Below, piece after piece: positions 1 through 7,468 of a DNA stretch of 64,000 nt. A program made the translations under genes and the position numbers. The notes under the pieces were generated by a model. It ran no database searches, was not told where the DNA came from, and saw only the letters and a list, made by a program, of their open reading frames with translations. Source of the DNA: OFTM10 sp964196195 (GTDB lineage: Bacteria > Actinomycetota > Acidimicrobiia > Acidimicrobiales > Aldehydirespiratoraceae); assembly GCA_964196195.1 (NCBI GenBank), contig CAXMSE010000022.1, positions 1 to 64,000 on the forward strand, written 5' to 3'. The stretch's first letter is position 1. The number at the start of each line of letters is the position of its first letter.

Positions 1-20
1 TCGGGCACCGCAGTAGGGCC
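1..20 (+). repeat. 20-nt dispersed repeat, copy 1
   Basis: TCGGGCACCGCAGTAGGGCC recurs at 1651-1670 with a single A/T difference. Both copies lie in non-coding DNA of the accessory region. The left boundary cannot be judged because the window starts here. Confidence 0.6.
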
Positions 21-152
21 GAAGTGTTTCGCGGGTCCGCCCGAAGTCACGGTGATACCGCGCAACGGATGATCGGCCCACGCTTTCACCAGACAGTGAG
101 GAGGCGCCGCTCGATATTCACTGTGCTGGGCGCTGGCCGAACCCATGCAGTA

Positions 153-180
153 CGGCACTTCTGAGCGCGGTCCGCGGGGG
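153..180 (+). repeat. 28-nt dispersed repeat, copy 1
   Basis: These 28 nt (beginning CGGCACTTCTGAGCG) are identical to 1449-1476. Beyond the exact match, similarity continues weakly (about 7 of 10 next bases). Both copies are followed 45-60 nt later by a frame ending in SDEEL(M/I)AMVE and then by a GTCCC/GGGAC hairpin, so the repeat is part of a longer duplicated unit. Confidence 0.8.
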
Positions 181-224
181 TTTCGACTGGCCGCCTGCCG
201 GGTGATCCAACTCGAACCCCGCCG

Positions 225-260
225 TCGGATGAGGAACTGATGGCGATGGTCGAGGACTGA
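225..260 (+). pseudogene. Decayed 3' end of an XRE-like regulator gene, copy 1
   Basis: The frame reads SDEELMAMVED followed by TGA. It matches the tails at 1512-1544 (SDEELIAMVE, stop) and 5236-5266. In the better preserved second copy this tail follows TDYLLG, which resembles the end of an XRE-type helix-turn-helix domain. Upstream of this copy the frame is not recognisable, so it is a fragment. Family assignment is tentative. Confidence 0.4.
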
Positions 261-272
261 GCCTCGAATTCC

Positions 273-291
273 TGTCCCCAGTCGTGGGACA
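273..291 (+). terminator. GTCCC/GGGAC hairpin after decayed tail
   Basis: TGTCCC at 273-278 pairs with GGGACA at 286-291 around a 7-nt loop, 12 nt after the stop at 258-260. The other two tail copies are also followed by a GTCCC/GGGAC palindrome. There is no T-tract, so the terminator role is inferred from position only. Confidence 0.35.
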
Positions 292-428
292 TTTGATCAC
301 CAGTGCCGATCAGCGCACACCCCCATCCTCTTTGCCGGTTATGGGCGCGGAGTATCGGGGGCCAGAGGCGAGCTTCCGAACCGGCGGTCTCGCGAGGCTG
401 CCTTCGCCGCTCGGTCCAGGTTTCAGGG

Positions 429-722
429 TCAGTCCTGAGGCTGGAGACGGAGGACTCGAAGGGCTTCTGCGTCCATGAACGGCGCAAGCGCCTCCATCAA
501 ACCGGTCTCCATCCTCCAGGCGAGGTAGGCGTCGTAGTTCTCGCTGGTGGCCCACTTCTCCAACAGGATGACTCGGTCGGGATCGTCGCGATCCGTGTAC
601 ATCTCGACTAGTTCGCACCCTTCGAATGCCCGCGTGTCAACGAGAGCGACCGAAAAGAAGTCGACGAGAGCGCTGCCTCTACCGGGGTTGCAGGGAAGCT
701 CGATGACGGCGTGATGTGACAT
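429..722 (-). CDS. ABM-family (antibiotic biosynthesis monooxygenase-like) protein
   Basis: A 97-aa protein with the size and pattern of the dimeric alpha/beta-barrel ABM family: an early beta strand (AVIELPCNPGRG) and a later signature strand plus helix around residues 51-72 (VILLEKWATSENYDAY). Members include heme- and quinone-acting monooxygenases and many of unknown substrate, so no reaction is assigned. I chose the internal ATG at 722 because GAGAAACGAG precedes it; a longer frame to 770 has no family-like sequence. It is monocistronic in a repeat-rich accessory stretch. Confidence 0.75.
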   Translation of the reverse strand: MSHHAVIELPCNPGRGSALVDFFSVALVDTRAFEGCELVEMYTDRDDPDRVILLEKWATSENYDAYLAWRMETGLMEALAPFMDAEALRVLRLQPQD

Positions 723-1002
723 TTTGGCTCGTTTCTCAGGTGAGAGGCAGAGGATAGTCGGGCGCAGCACATACCAACCAAAGTCGGTGGCGACCGTCCG
801 ACAAGTACCGGGTGGAGGACGCTCACAGCGCGATCGCGGAGGCCTTGATCAACTGACCCCGTGCTCCGCGCCGAAGAGACTGCGGCTCCTCGGCTGGGAG
901 GAACCGCAGCGCGAGCTCTGCTCTCCACACAGCGAAGACGCCACCCGGTAGGGTCTGATCTGATCTGGACATAGGGAGCCAGACAGCCACAGGGGAAAAC
1001 AC

Positions 1003-1416
1003 ATGACCATCACCGATACCGGCCGCGAATTTTTCGACGCCTGCGACACTGGCAAGGGCTGGGACGGCTGCGCCCAGTTCTGCCACGACGGCGCAACATT
1101 CTCGTGCCAGGCGGGCGCGATCGCAGACATCGCAACGCTGGAAGGCTACACGGACTGGCTGCGGGATCTATTGACCCCCGTCCCAGACGGCCACTACGAA
1201 ATGAAGTCATTCTCGACCGATGAAGAGCGGTCGGTGGTCACCGCCTTCGCCGTGTTCAAAGGCACCCAGACTGGCCCAGGCCCGGTGGACCCACCGACGG
1301 GCAAGTCCGTCACCACGGACTACGTCTATGCGATGGAGTTCGACGGTGACCGCATCCGGCACATGACCAAGATCTGGAACGACGTCCAGGCGCTCACCGA
1401 ACTCGGCTGGGCCTGA
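1003..1416 (+). CDS. SnoaL/NTF2-like domain protein
   Basis: A 137-aa protein that looks like a stand-alone SnoaL/NTF2-like fold. The N-terminal helix carries TGREFFDACDTGKGWDGC. An aromatic and acidic middle section (DWLRDLLTPVPDGHYEMKS) follows, and the C-terminal strands end in DRIRHMTKIWND. Many relatives are small-molecule isomerases, hydrolases or orphan binding proteins, so substrate and role are unknown. The ATG has an AGGGG about 7 nt upstream (CAGGGGAAAACAC). No partner gene is adjacent. The 28-nt repeat copy 2 starts 32 nt after its stop. Confidence 0.8.
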   Translation: MTITDTGREFFDACDTGKGWDGCAQFCHDGATFSCQAGAIADIATLEGYTDWLRDLLTPVPDGHYEMKSFSTDEERSVVTAFAVFKGTQTGPGPVDPPTGKSVTTDYVYAMEFDGDRIRHMTKIWNDVQALTELGWA

Positions 1417-1448
1417 AGCCCACGAAGCAGTCCTAACCCGCTCGATAT

Positions 1449-1476
1449 CGGCACTTCTGAGCGCGGTCCGCGGGGG
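1449..1476 (+). repeat. 28-nt dispersed repeat, copy 2
   Basis: Identical to 153-180 over 28 nt. Here it runs directly into the better preserved decayed coding tail at 1477-1544. Confidence 0.8.
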
Positions 1477-1544
1477 CTTGGACTGACTACCTCCTCGGCG
1501 TTGAAATCCCTAGCGATGAAGAACTCATCGCCATGGTGGAGTAG
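1477..1544 (+). pseudogene. Decayed 3' end of an XRE-like regulator gene, copy 2
   Basis: In the frame ending at TAG 1542-1544 the sequence reads WTDYLLGVEIPSDEELIAMVE. The TDYLLG string is typical of the last helix of XRE-family helix-turn-helix domains. A TGA lies in frame at the start of the 28-nt repeat, so no complete gene exists. The stretch 1497-1542 matches 5221-5266 at 43 of 46 positions. The assignment rests on a short motif. Confidence 0.45.
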
Positions 1545-1556
1545 CCGCAACTGGTA

Positions 1557-1572
1557 CGTCCCCGCGGGGACG
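1557..1572 (+). repeat. 16-bp perfect palindrome, copy 1
   Basis: CGTCCCCGCGGGGACG is a perfect palindrome repeated at 5282-5297 and 5973-5988. Here it sits 12 nt after the stop of the decayed tail. It could be a terminator hairpin of the repeated gene or an operator; there is no T-tract. Confidence 0.75.
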
Positions 1573-1650
1573 CAAACTGGCTCATGCCCAGCCCATTCTG
1601 TCCCTTGCCGGATCTTCAGCAGGTTCGAGAGCGACCTCGTGCTGTAGGTA

Positions 1651-1670
1651 TCGGGCACCGCAGTTGGGCC
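1651..1670 (+). repeat. 20-nt dispersed repeat, copy 2
   Basis: TCGGGCACCGCAGTTGGGCC differs from the copy at 1-20 by one base. It is non-coding and of unknown origin. Confidence 0.6.
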
Positions 1671-1830
1671 GTTCTGTTGCGGCTCGGCGGAGCCGGGCCT
1701 CGGCTTATCAAGCGCCGATATCGGGTGCCCCTGATCGTCACATCGATGACCCGCACCGCCGGTGCATAGTCCCGACGGGTAGAGCCGCCCGGCGACTTAG
1801 CATGAAAGCTCATCACATCGAAGGACGACC

Positions 1831-2016
1831 GTGAAGCTAAAGCTATTCTCTATGCAGGCGAGCAACCGGAAGCCGGGCCTCGACACTCTTGAAGCGGATG
1901 TGAATGCCTGGCTCGCCGATCATCCAAACATCACCATCGAGCACACGAACGACTTATCCCAACCGAGCGCCGTTTGGTCTCATCTCGCACTAGCCGTCTG
2001 GTACTCAGAGAAGTAG
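1831..2016 (+). CDS. 61-aa hypothetical protein
   Basis: A small acidic protein beginning MKLKLFSMQASNRKPGLD and ending in SHLALAVWYSEK. It starts at GTG, preceded by AAGGACGACC, a good ribosome-binding site. The alternating hydrophobic pattern (KLKLFSM, NITIEHTND, LALAVWY) suggests a compact beta-rich fold. The length is complete, with no sign of frameshift. I do not recognise a named family. It stands alone among repeats. Confidence 0.6.
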   Translation: MKLKLFSMQASNRKPGLDTLEADVNAWLADHPNITIEHTNDLSQPSAVWSHLALAVWYSEK

Positions 2017-2490
2017 AACCGCCGCAAGGCGCCAAGCGTGCCCCAGAACCGGCGAAGTCGTGAACACGTGCCGCTGTTCAGGCCAGCTAGTACTCATGCT
2101 GCTCGACCGCTGTTGAGACTGTCCGCGATCGCCACGTCAGATTGGGTAAGGCGGTGGCGACTGGGGCTCCGCTCGTAGTCGCGAGCCCGCGGCGACGTCC
2201 AGCTGTCTGAGGGAGCTTCCGACAGGCTTTGTTGTCGTGCGATGTTGAGCCTGTACCCCTTCAATCCGTGCAGGTCGTGGGGGCGGGGTGTTGTCGGAAG
2301 AGATGAAGACAGTTGAGACGGGGACCGGTTCGTTGATCGAGTTCGTTTCTATGACCCGTAATCGACATCCGATGTGGTGGTCGATGGCGACACAGCGCTT
2401 GGGTGAGGATCCCGGTGAGTGCGACGAATGACCGATGCGGCGCTACGTACGCTCTCTGGAGTTGCCCGCTTCCTGAGACATCTGAGCCGG
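2017..2490. other. Intergenic stretch without recognisable gene
   Basis: These 474 nt separate the 61-aa gene from the 3' end of the propeller gene. Open frames on the minus strand run into the propeller gene out of frame and have no coding character. I see no RNA gene or clear repeat. Confidence 0.5.
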
Positions 2491-4428
2491 CTAAGGGCAG
2501 CTGGAAGCTGCACTGGTGGAATCCTGCCCGGCGGTCGTGCCAGGTTCGGTGTCGATCCCGGCCACGGTGCTGATGCCGGTGAGCGCGGTGGCGATCTGGG
2601 CCTTGTCGATGAGTGACGTGGCCGATGTCACCGAGAGGATTTGATCGCCGATGTCGAGCAGGATTCCGAGGCCCGACGAAGGTGCCGAGTCCAACTGGAG
2701 CTGCTGCCAAGAGTCACCCCCATCGGTGGATGCCCAGAGCCATGTGCCTGTGATCGATCTGGTGCCACATGTTGATGGATCGCTCGCTGGGAGGTAGGTC
2801 GCACCGTAGATGATCGCCAGCTCGGCCGAGCCTGCTGCAGCTCTGACACTGACGCTTTCACCCTCGGCGCGAGCGAGAGCCAATTGGGTCCAGGTCACGC
2901 CATCAGAACTCGCTATAGCGCGGCCCTCTGAATCCTCGATAATGACACCGATGCCGGGGAGGGTCGCCATATTGTCGGACGACGTTGAACGGGCGCGAAC
3001 CCAGTTGATCGCGTCGGCTGAGTAGTGGATCGACCCGCCGCCGATCGCGAACAGGACCGACCCCGATGCTGTGGGCACCGATGTGATGTCGGAGAGCAGT
3101 TCGGCTGGCCGGACTGCTCCGCCCCAATCGAGTCCATCGTCGGATCGCCACACCGCGGCTGAAGCACCATCGCCGTTTGGCGCGAGTCCGACCGCTACGA
3201 AGCCTCCCTCGAAAGCTGTGATGGATTGCATGTACGCACTGTTGATATCCGGATCCGGAGGGATTCGAGTCCAGGTGGTGCCATCATCGGATCGCCACAC
3301 CATGGGCCGCTCCTGATCGATGAATTCCTCATTGCCACCAACAGCGACGAAACCATCAGCCGTGGCGAGCACATCGAAGATCTCGACCGGGGCCTGGGTT
3401 GGGGGGCCGAAGAGTTCGTCATCCTGCTCGACGCGTGTCCAGTTGGCCCCATCATCACTCCACCAGATCGCGGCTCTCGAGCGGTCGGATTCCATGACCC
3501 ACCCGACGGCCACGGAGTGGCCGGCATTGTGAGCGGCCGACCCGACGTGCAGCGCCTCGGCGGTGTCATCCAACTGGGACGCGGATAGCTCTATGGAAAC
3601 CAAGGGAGCAGGCCCGCTGGATGTGGGCTCTGATCCCTCGATGGTGGCTGACCAGAGCAGTGATCCCTCACCATCGATCGCTCTCAACGAGATGACGGCC
3701 CCGTCGCTGGTGAACGGGAAGACTGCCGCTCTGCCAAGGGGTTCCTGGCGGAGTAGACCCGCGCCGAGATCAGCCTGCACCATCGCTGTGTCGATAGGCA
3801 GGTCCGCGATCATCACCACTCCGGGCCCTGCGGGATCGGAGTATCCGACGAACGGGCCGTCGGGAGTTTCACGTGCCTTCACAACGTGGAATCCGTCACT
3901 ACTGCTGGAGCCGAACGTCGCGGTGTAGCCCTGTTCACTGTCGGCCGCTCCGGCACATGCGGTCACGAGCGCTGTCGTAATGCACCGGCCATGAGCCAGC
4001 CAGGGCTCGGCAGCGAGCAATGCGTCGGACGGTAGACCAAGCTCGACTCGACCGACCGCCTCGGCCTGCATCACCACGGCACCAGCGCCCAGGAGCCGAG
4101 GCGGCTCGTCGAGCTCAGAAAGAGCGAGTGGTGTCCCCGGTAGCTCGGAGTCCGTGCTGGCGGCACCATCTGGTTCGACCGCAGGCTCGGTCTCGAAACG
4201 ACTGGGAGAATCCGTCCCGGCACGGAGGATCACGGTTCCGACGATGAGGGCGACCCCGGCGGCGACGGCCGCTCCCATCAGCCGAGCGCGTCGGTCAGAG
4301 CGCCTCGGCCGATCGACGAGCGATACGGGCAACGTCCCCCGCTCGACGTCCTCGATCGTGAACTCGACCGTCGCCTCTCGGGCCCGGTCGTTCAGGTATT
4401 CGACAATGAGTTCTTCGGTCGTGGTCAC
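2491..4428 (-). CDS. Membrane-anchored Asp-box beta-propeller protein coupled to an ECF sigma factor
   Basis: A 645-aa protein. Residues 1-49 are a charged cytoplasmic head, 50-68 one hydrophobic membrane span, and the rest is extracytoplasmic. The C-terminal two thirds contains recurrent Asp-box (BNR) motifs: SDDGANWTRV, SDDGTTWTRI, SDDGLDWGG, SSDGVTWTQL and STDGGDSW, as in sialidase-like propellers. No catalytic site is evident. Its GTG overlaps the sigma factor stop (GTGA), with AGGAAGG upstream, so the two are translationally coupled. By position and topology it may act as sensor or anti-sigma partner. The short N-terminal head has no HXXXCXXC zinc motif, so this is inference. Confidence 0.75.
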   Translation of the reverse strand: MTTTEELIVEYLNDRAREATVEFTIEDVERGTLPVSLVDRPRRSDRRARLMGAAVAAGVALIVGTVILRAGTDSPSRFETEPAVEPDGAASTDSELPGTPLALSELDEPPRLLGAGAVVMQAEAVGRVELGLPSDALLAAEPWLAHGRCITTALVTACAGAADSEQGYTATFGSSSSDGFHVVKARETPDGPFVGYSDPAGPGVVMIADLPIDTAMVQADLGAGLLRQEPLGRAAVFPFTSDGAVISLRAIDGEGSLLWSATIEGSEPTSSGPAPLVSIELSASQLDDTAEALHVGSAAHNAGHSVAVGWVMESDRSRAAIWWSDDGANWTRVEQDDELFGPPTQAPVEIFDVLATADGFVAVGGNEEFIDQERPMVWRSDDGTTWTRIPPDPDINSAYMQSITAFEGGFVAVGLAPNGDGASAAVWRSDDGLDWGGAVRPAELLSDITSVPTASGSVLFAIGGGSIHYSADAINWVRARSTSSDNMATLPGIGVIIEDSEGRAIASSDGVTWTQLALARAEGESVSVRAAAGSAELAIIYGATYLPASDPSTCGTRSITGTWLWASTDGGDSWQQLQLDSAPSSGLGILLDIGDQILSVTSATSLIDKAQIATALTGISTVAGIDTEPGTTAGQDSTSAASSCP

Positions 4429-4901
4429 GCCAGTACCTTCCTCATCTTCTTCATGGCTCGATCGATCCACGGCCCCACCGATCCGGGAGCACAGTCCAAC
4501 TCTTCGGCGATCTGCCTGGTCGAAAAGCCGCCCCAGTACCGCAAGACCACTGCAGCCCGCTGATTGAACGGGAGCGCGGCCAGGACGTCGCCCAATGGGT
4601 CGGCTTGGGGATCCAACGCCTCGCGATCTACCAGACGGGGCAGTACTCGTCGCTCTGCGTCTCGGCGACGCCAGTGGTCCCGACAGCCGTTCAAGACGAC
4701 CCTATTCAGATATGGCCCTGGTTCGGAGACCAGAGCCCACCGTGTGTATATCTGGGTGAACGCCTCCTGGACCACGTCATTCGCTGTATCCGTTGAGCCC
4801 AACAGCAGCGCAGCCCGACGGACCTGGCCTTCAACTTCGGAGCGGAAGAACTCCTCGAACCCTGTGCCTGCTTCGAGCCCAAGTTCGCGAACCTGTTTCA
4901 T
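4425..4901 (-). CDS. ECF RNA polymerase sigma factor, SigE-like
   Basis: A 158-aa protein with the two domains of group 4 sigma factors. Region 2 is at about residues 14-80 (FEEFFRSEVEGQVRRAALLL, then DVVQEAFTQIYTRWALV and the DHWRRRDAERR promoter-melting helix). Region 4 is at about 105-158 (LPFNQRAAVVLRYWGGFSTR and the recognition helix DCAPGSVGPWIDRAMKKMRK). The length is typical for compact ECF factors. It presumably directs polymerase to a small regulon. The next gene starts inside its stop codon and encodes a membrane propeller, the likely regulator. The ATG at 4901 has GGTGAGG just upstream. Confidence 0.9.
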   Translation of the reverse strand: MKQVRELGLEAGTGFEEFFRSEVEGQVRRAALLLGSTDTANDVVQEAFTQIYTRWALVSEPGPYLNRVVLNGCRDHWRRRDAERRVLPRLVDREALDPQADPLGDVLAALPFNQRAAVVLRYWGGFSTRQIAEELDCAPGSVGPWIDRAMKKMRKVLA

Positions 4902-5220
4902 ACCTCACCCACGAACGAGCAGGGTTGTTTGATACACCCCGACTTGATGTAGCAGGCGGGCGATAGCGACAGCCCGTGCATGAGTGACCGAGACGACCCC
5001 TTGGCCAAGCCAAAACGACATCGGACACCGCCCGTCAGTCAACCCAGTTCGTACTGCGATGGTGGCCGGCCGCAGGGTTTCGAGATAGGGCCATTCGACC
5101 TCTGCACGTCTGGGGACGGGCTAGATCGTGGGGCTGGATCCGGGCGTAAACGACTGCTGTAGTCGAGTCCATGCGCCCCAGTTGATTACAGGGGTTCGAT
5201 AACCCACCTACTAGCTCCCC

Positions 5221-5275
5221 GGCGTTGAAATCCTGAGCGACGAAGAACTCATCGCCATGGTGGAGTCGCTGCTGC
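5221..5275 (+). pseudogene. Decayed 3' end of an XRE-like regulator gene, copy 3
   Basis: The frame reads GVEILSDEELIAMVESLL and matches 1497-1542 at 43 of 46 nt. Upstream the frame is closed by a TAG, so only a tail remains. The palindrome follows immediately, as in the other copies. Confidence 0.45.
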
Positions 5276-5303
5276 GATTCACGTCCCCGCGGGGACGTGA
5301 ATC
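5276..5303 (+). repeat. 28-bp perfect palindrome, copy 2
   Basis: The core CGTCCCCGCGGGGACG (5282-5297) is extended on both sides to a perfect 28-bp palindrome by GATTCA and TGAATC. It lies 52 nt beyond the stop of the membrane-protein gene on the minus strand and just after the decayed tail on the plus strand. Confidence 0.8.
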
Positions 5304-5354
5304 TGCGGAGAGGCTGGTTCTGAGCGTCAGACGTTTTCGGTGCCGATCAGACGG

Positions 5355-5783
5355 TCATGACAGCTCGACGACCGCAGCGATGATCGTGATCATTGCCATG
5401 ACACCCCAGATGCCAAGGAACGCGAATCCCAGCTTCACGTTCTCCGGGGCTCCTATCCGAAAGCCTTGCTGGAGCATCAAGATTCGGGTGACGATCCCGC
5501 GGCCCGCAAAGTAGATGTAGACGCCGCCTCCGACGAGCCCGAAGTACGGCCACGAGGGGCTGTCGGCCAGTAGGAGTCCTCCTGCAGCCACCATGGTCCA
5601 CAGGGTGAAGAAGTCCCATCGGGCCTCACCCCGGATGTCGATCCAATAGGCGGGCTCGACGTCACCCTCGGCTTCGGTCAGGGTGAGTCTCGCGGCCGTC
5701 TCCGGAGCGAGCCACGACATCGCTTGTCCTCCCCAGCACAGCAACGACAGGACTACAACGACTGTCCCCCACATGACCTGCAT
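5355..5783 (-). CDS. Four-helix integral membrane protein, unknown function
   Basis: A 142-aa protein with four predicted membrane spans: about residues 4-25 (VMWGTVVVVLSLLCWGG), 53-70 (FFTLWTMVAAGGLLLA), 75-95 (WPYFGLVGGGVYIYFAGRG) and 114-138 (GFAFLGIWGVMAMITIIAAV). A soluble loop rich in acidic residues lies between spans 1 and 2. The ATG at 5783 has GAGAGAGGG 6-7 nt upstream, so the longer frame to 5963 is rejected. Palindrome copies flank the gene on both sides (5276-5303 and 5973-5988). I do not recognise the family. Confidence 0.75.
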   Translation of the reverse strand: MQVMWGTVVVVLSLLCWGGQAMSWLAPETAARLTLTEAEGDVEPAYWIDIRGEARWDFFTLWTMVAAGGLLLADSPSWPYFGLVGGGVYIYFAGRGIVTRILMLQQGFRIGAPENVKLGFAFLGIWGVMAMITIIAAVVELS

Positions 5784-5972
5784 GGTGAGCCCTCTCTCAG
5801 GTTGCAGACGACCACATGCCAGCGACATCAAGCGCGCTGGACACTCGAGGGCCGATGTCGAGATTCCACAGAACAGGATGCGGAGGGCGTTCGGTAGGGG
5901 AGTTCGTCCTGACGTCGCCCGAATCGCTGCCACCGGGACCCGCACCGTTCTCGCCGCGCTCAACGATTGACC

Positions 5973-5988
5973 CGTCCCCGCGGGGACG
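5973..5988 (+). repeat. 16-bp perfect palindrome, copy 3
   Basis: CGTCCCCGCGGGGACG, here three bases beyond the stop of the MFS gene (minus strand). No decayed regulator tail accompanies this copy. The position is compatible with a terminator hairpin for the MFS gene, but no T-tract follows. Confidence 0.7.
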
Positions 5989-5991
5989 TAT

Positions 5992-7197
5992 TCAGCGTGG
6001 GCGGCGACCGGGCTCAGCGTCGGCGCGGGACACCACCACCGAGGCCGCCATTGCGACGATGAGCGCTGCGCTGATACCTGTCGAGTACCCGACGCTGTCG
6101 ATGAGCGCGCCGGTGACGGGTGGGCCGATCAGCCCTCCGAGGCCGGCGGCGGTGAACAACACGCCGAGCGCAGTGCCGAGGCCGGTCGTGCCGAGCAGTT
6201 CGGCCACTACCGCGGGGGCCAGGGCGATGATGCCGCCGTAGGCGACGCCGAGCGCCATTGCGAACACCACGAGGAGTCCGTAGGAGTCTCCTGCTGCGAG
6301 CCAGATGCCGAGGCTGAGTCCGAGGACCAGGAACGACAACTGAAAGAGCCGCATGCACGAGACGCGGGCGGCCAGCGCACCCAGCCCGAGTCGTCCTACC
6401 ACCGAGGCCGCCCCAATCAGGCCCACGATCAGCGCTGGTGATCCCGAGACGTCGTGTGCATCCATGTAGCCGGCCATGAACACGAAGGGCGCAAACAAGG
6501 CAAGGCTCATGAGAAAGGTCGAGAGGTACAGGATCCGGAACTCGCGACCGTGAAACAGGGCTCGCGCCGAAACGTGGGGCGATGGCGCATCTGTGTCCTC
6601 TGACGGTGGGCGTAGCGCGCCGAGGCTGGCGACGCCGAGGGCAACCGCTGCGCCGGCGGCGAGAATCACGTAGGTGGTGCGCCATCCGTAGCGGTCGATG
6701 AGCCACTCGGCCAGTGGTGCGGTGACGAGGGTTCCCATGCCGATCCCGGCCACCGCGATTCCAAGTGCTGCAGTGCGGCGGCGCTCGAACCATTGGGCGA
6801 CTGCGGCCACCATCGGGACGTAGCCGCAGGCGACACCGATGCCCACCCCCAGTCCGTAAGTGAGGTAGCCGAGCCAAAGGCTGTCGACCTTCGACGTGGC
6901 ATAGAGGCCAAGCGTCATGCACACGCCGCCGACGATCATGACCCGGCGGGGTCCGACCCTGTCGGCGATGGGGCCGGTGACCGCGCCGAGCAAGAAATAG
7001 AAGAACGCGGTGAGAGCGAAGAAGATGGAGGTGGCGCTGCTGTCGGCGCCGAACTCATCAGCCATGGAGGTGAAGAAGGCGCCGAAGCTGTAAGCGATTC
7101 CGAAAACGGTGAACGTCGAGATGAACGCCGCCGCGACAACGACCCACGCTCGGGCCGAGTCGACCAGATCACCCGGAGGTGTCACCTTTCGCGTCAT
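5992..7197 (-). CDS. MFS transporter (OxlT/monocarboxylate-type)
   Basis: A 401-aa permease with about 12 membrane helices. Loop 2-3 carries GPIADRVGPRRVMIVGG, matching the MFS signature GXXXDRXGXR. The mid loop after helix 6 is hydrophilic (RPPSEDTDAPSPH). The pattern VVVAAAFISTFTVFGIAYSF near the start resembles the oxalate/formate-antiporter and monocarboxylate branch. The substrate cannot be read from sequence. The start ATG at 7197 overlaps the TGA of the upstream 72-aa gene (ATGA), so the pair is translationally coupled. The frame continues upstream to 7401 but lies antisense to nothing family-like and is not used. Confidence 0.88.
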   Translation of the reverse strand: MTRKVTPPGDLVDSARAWVVVAAAFISTFTVFGIAYSFGAFFTSMADEFGADSSATSIFFALTAFFYFLLGAVTGPIADRVGPRRVMIVGGVCMTLGLYATSKVDSLWLGYLTYGLGVGIGVACGYVPMVAAVAQWFERRRTAALGIAVAGIGMGTLVTAPLAEWLIDRYGWRTTYVILAAGAAVALGVASLGALRPPSEDTDAPSPHVSARALFHGREFRILYLSTFLMSLALFAPFVFMAGYMDAHDVSGSPALIVGLIGAASVVGRLGLGALAARVSCMRLFQLSFLVLGLSLGIWLAAGDSYGLLVVFAMALGVAYGGIIALAPAVVAELLGTTGLGTALGVLFTAAGLGGLIGPPVTGALIDSVGYSTGISAALIVAMAASVVVSRADAEPGRRPR

Positions 7198-7412
7198 GGG
7201 CCCGTACTCGCCCAGATTGCGGCGGCACCGGCTGGGAGCTGCTCGATCGTTCCGGGTCGAACATCGACGAGATGTCCGTGCTCGTGGTTGGCGAGGATGG
7301 ACAGAGCGGGGCGGGGGTCGAGGCTGCGAGACAGCACCTCGACCGCGGCGTCGTAGTCCCAGTCGCCATACATCTCGGCTACCGAGATCTGTTTCGACCA
7401 CTTGCCAGCCAT
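7194..7412 (-). CDS. 72-aa hypothetical protein coupled to MFS transporter
   Basis: A small protein starting MAGKWSKQISVAEMYGDWDY and ending in AAAIWASTGP. It contains a His-Glu-His patch (LANHEHGHLVDV) that could bind metal, but no family is recognised. Its TGA overlaps the ATG of the MFS transporter, which argues that it is a real gene in a two-gene operon. The ribosome-binding site upstream of the ATG at 7412 is weak. A possible role as accessory or regulatory peptide for the transporter is inference only. Confidence 0.6.
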   Translation of the reverse strand: MAGKWSKQISVAEMYGDWDYDAAVEVLSRSLDPRPALSILANHEHGHLVDVRPGTIEQLPAGAAAIWASTGP

Positions 7413-7468
7413 GATACTGGAAACCCTAGCGAGGGTGGATTAGCGCTCGGTCATCGCCATGATGAGAT

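Larger units (their letters stand above)
1..428. other. Gene-poor left edge with repeat remnants
   Basis: I see no convincing gene here. Short open frames overlap on both strands and none has family-like features. The stretch holds a 20-nt repeat (1-20, second copy at 1651-1670 with one mismatch), a 28-nt repeat (153-180), a short decayed coding tail (225-260) and a GTCCC/GGGAC hairpin (273-291). Confidence 0.6.
1417..1830. other. Non-coding stretch with repeats
   Basis: No gene is evident in these 414 nt. They contain the second 28-nt repeat (1449-1476), a decayed XRE-like tail (1477-1544), the 16-bp palindrome (1557-1572) and the second 20-nt repeat (1651-1670). This is the same order of elements as at the left edge. 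Confidence 0.6.
4902..5354. other. Intergenic stretch with repeat remnants
   Basis: Upstream region of the sigma factor (minus strand) plus the third decayed regulator tail (5221-5275) and the 28-bp palindrome (5276-5303). I see no intact gene. Confidence 0.55.

Noticed and set aside
2261..2710. 149-aa minus-strand frame in the 2.0-2.5 kb gap
   Set aside because: Most of it overlaps the propeller gene out of frame, and the intergenic part shows no family motif.
5191..5205. GGGGTTCGATAACCC resembling a tRNA T-arm (possible attachment site)
   Set aside because: The stem does not close correctly around a 7-nt TTCGATA loop and no acceptor strand or other arms are present.
1..5303. Integron-type gene cassette array
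   Set aside because: The palindromes lack the GTTRRRY/RYYYAAC core sites of attC and no integrase is present; the repeats are better explained as decayed gene ends with hairpins.
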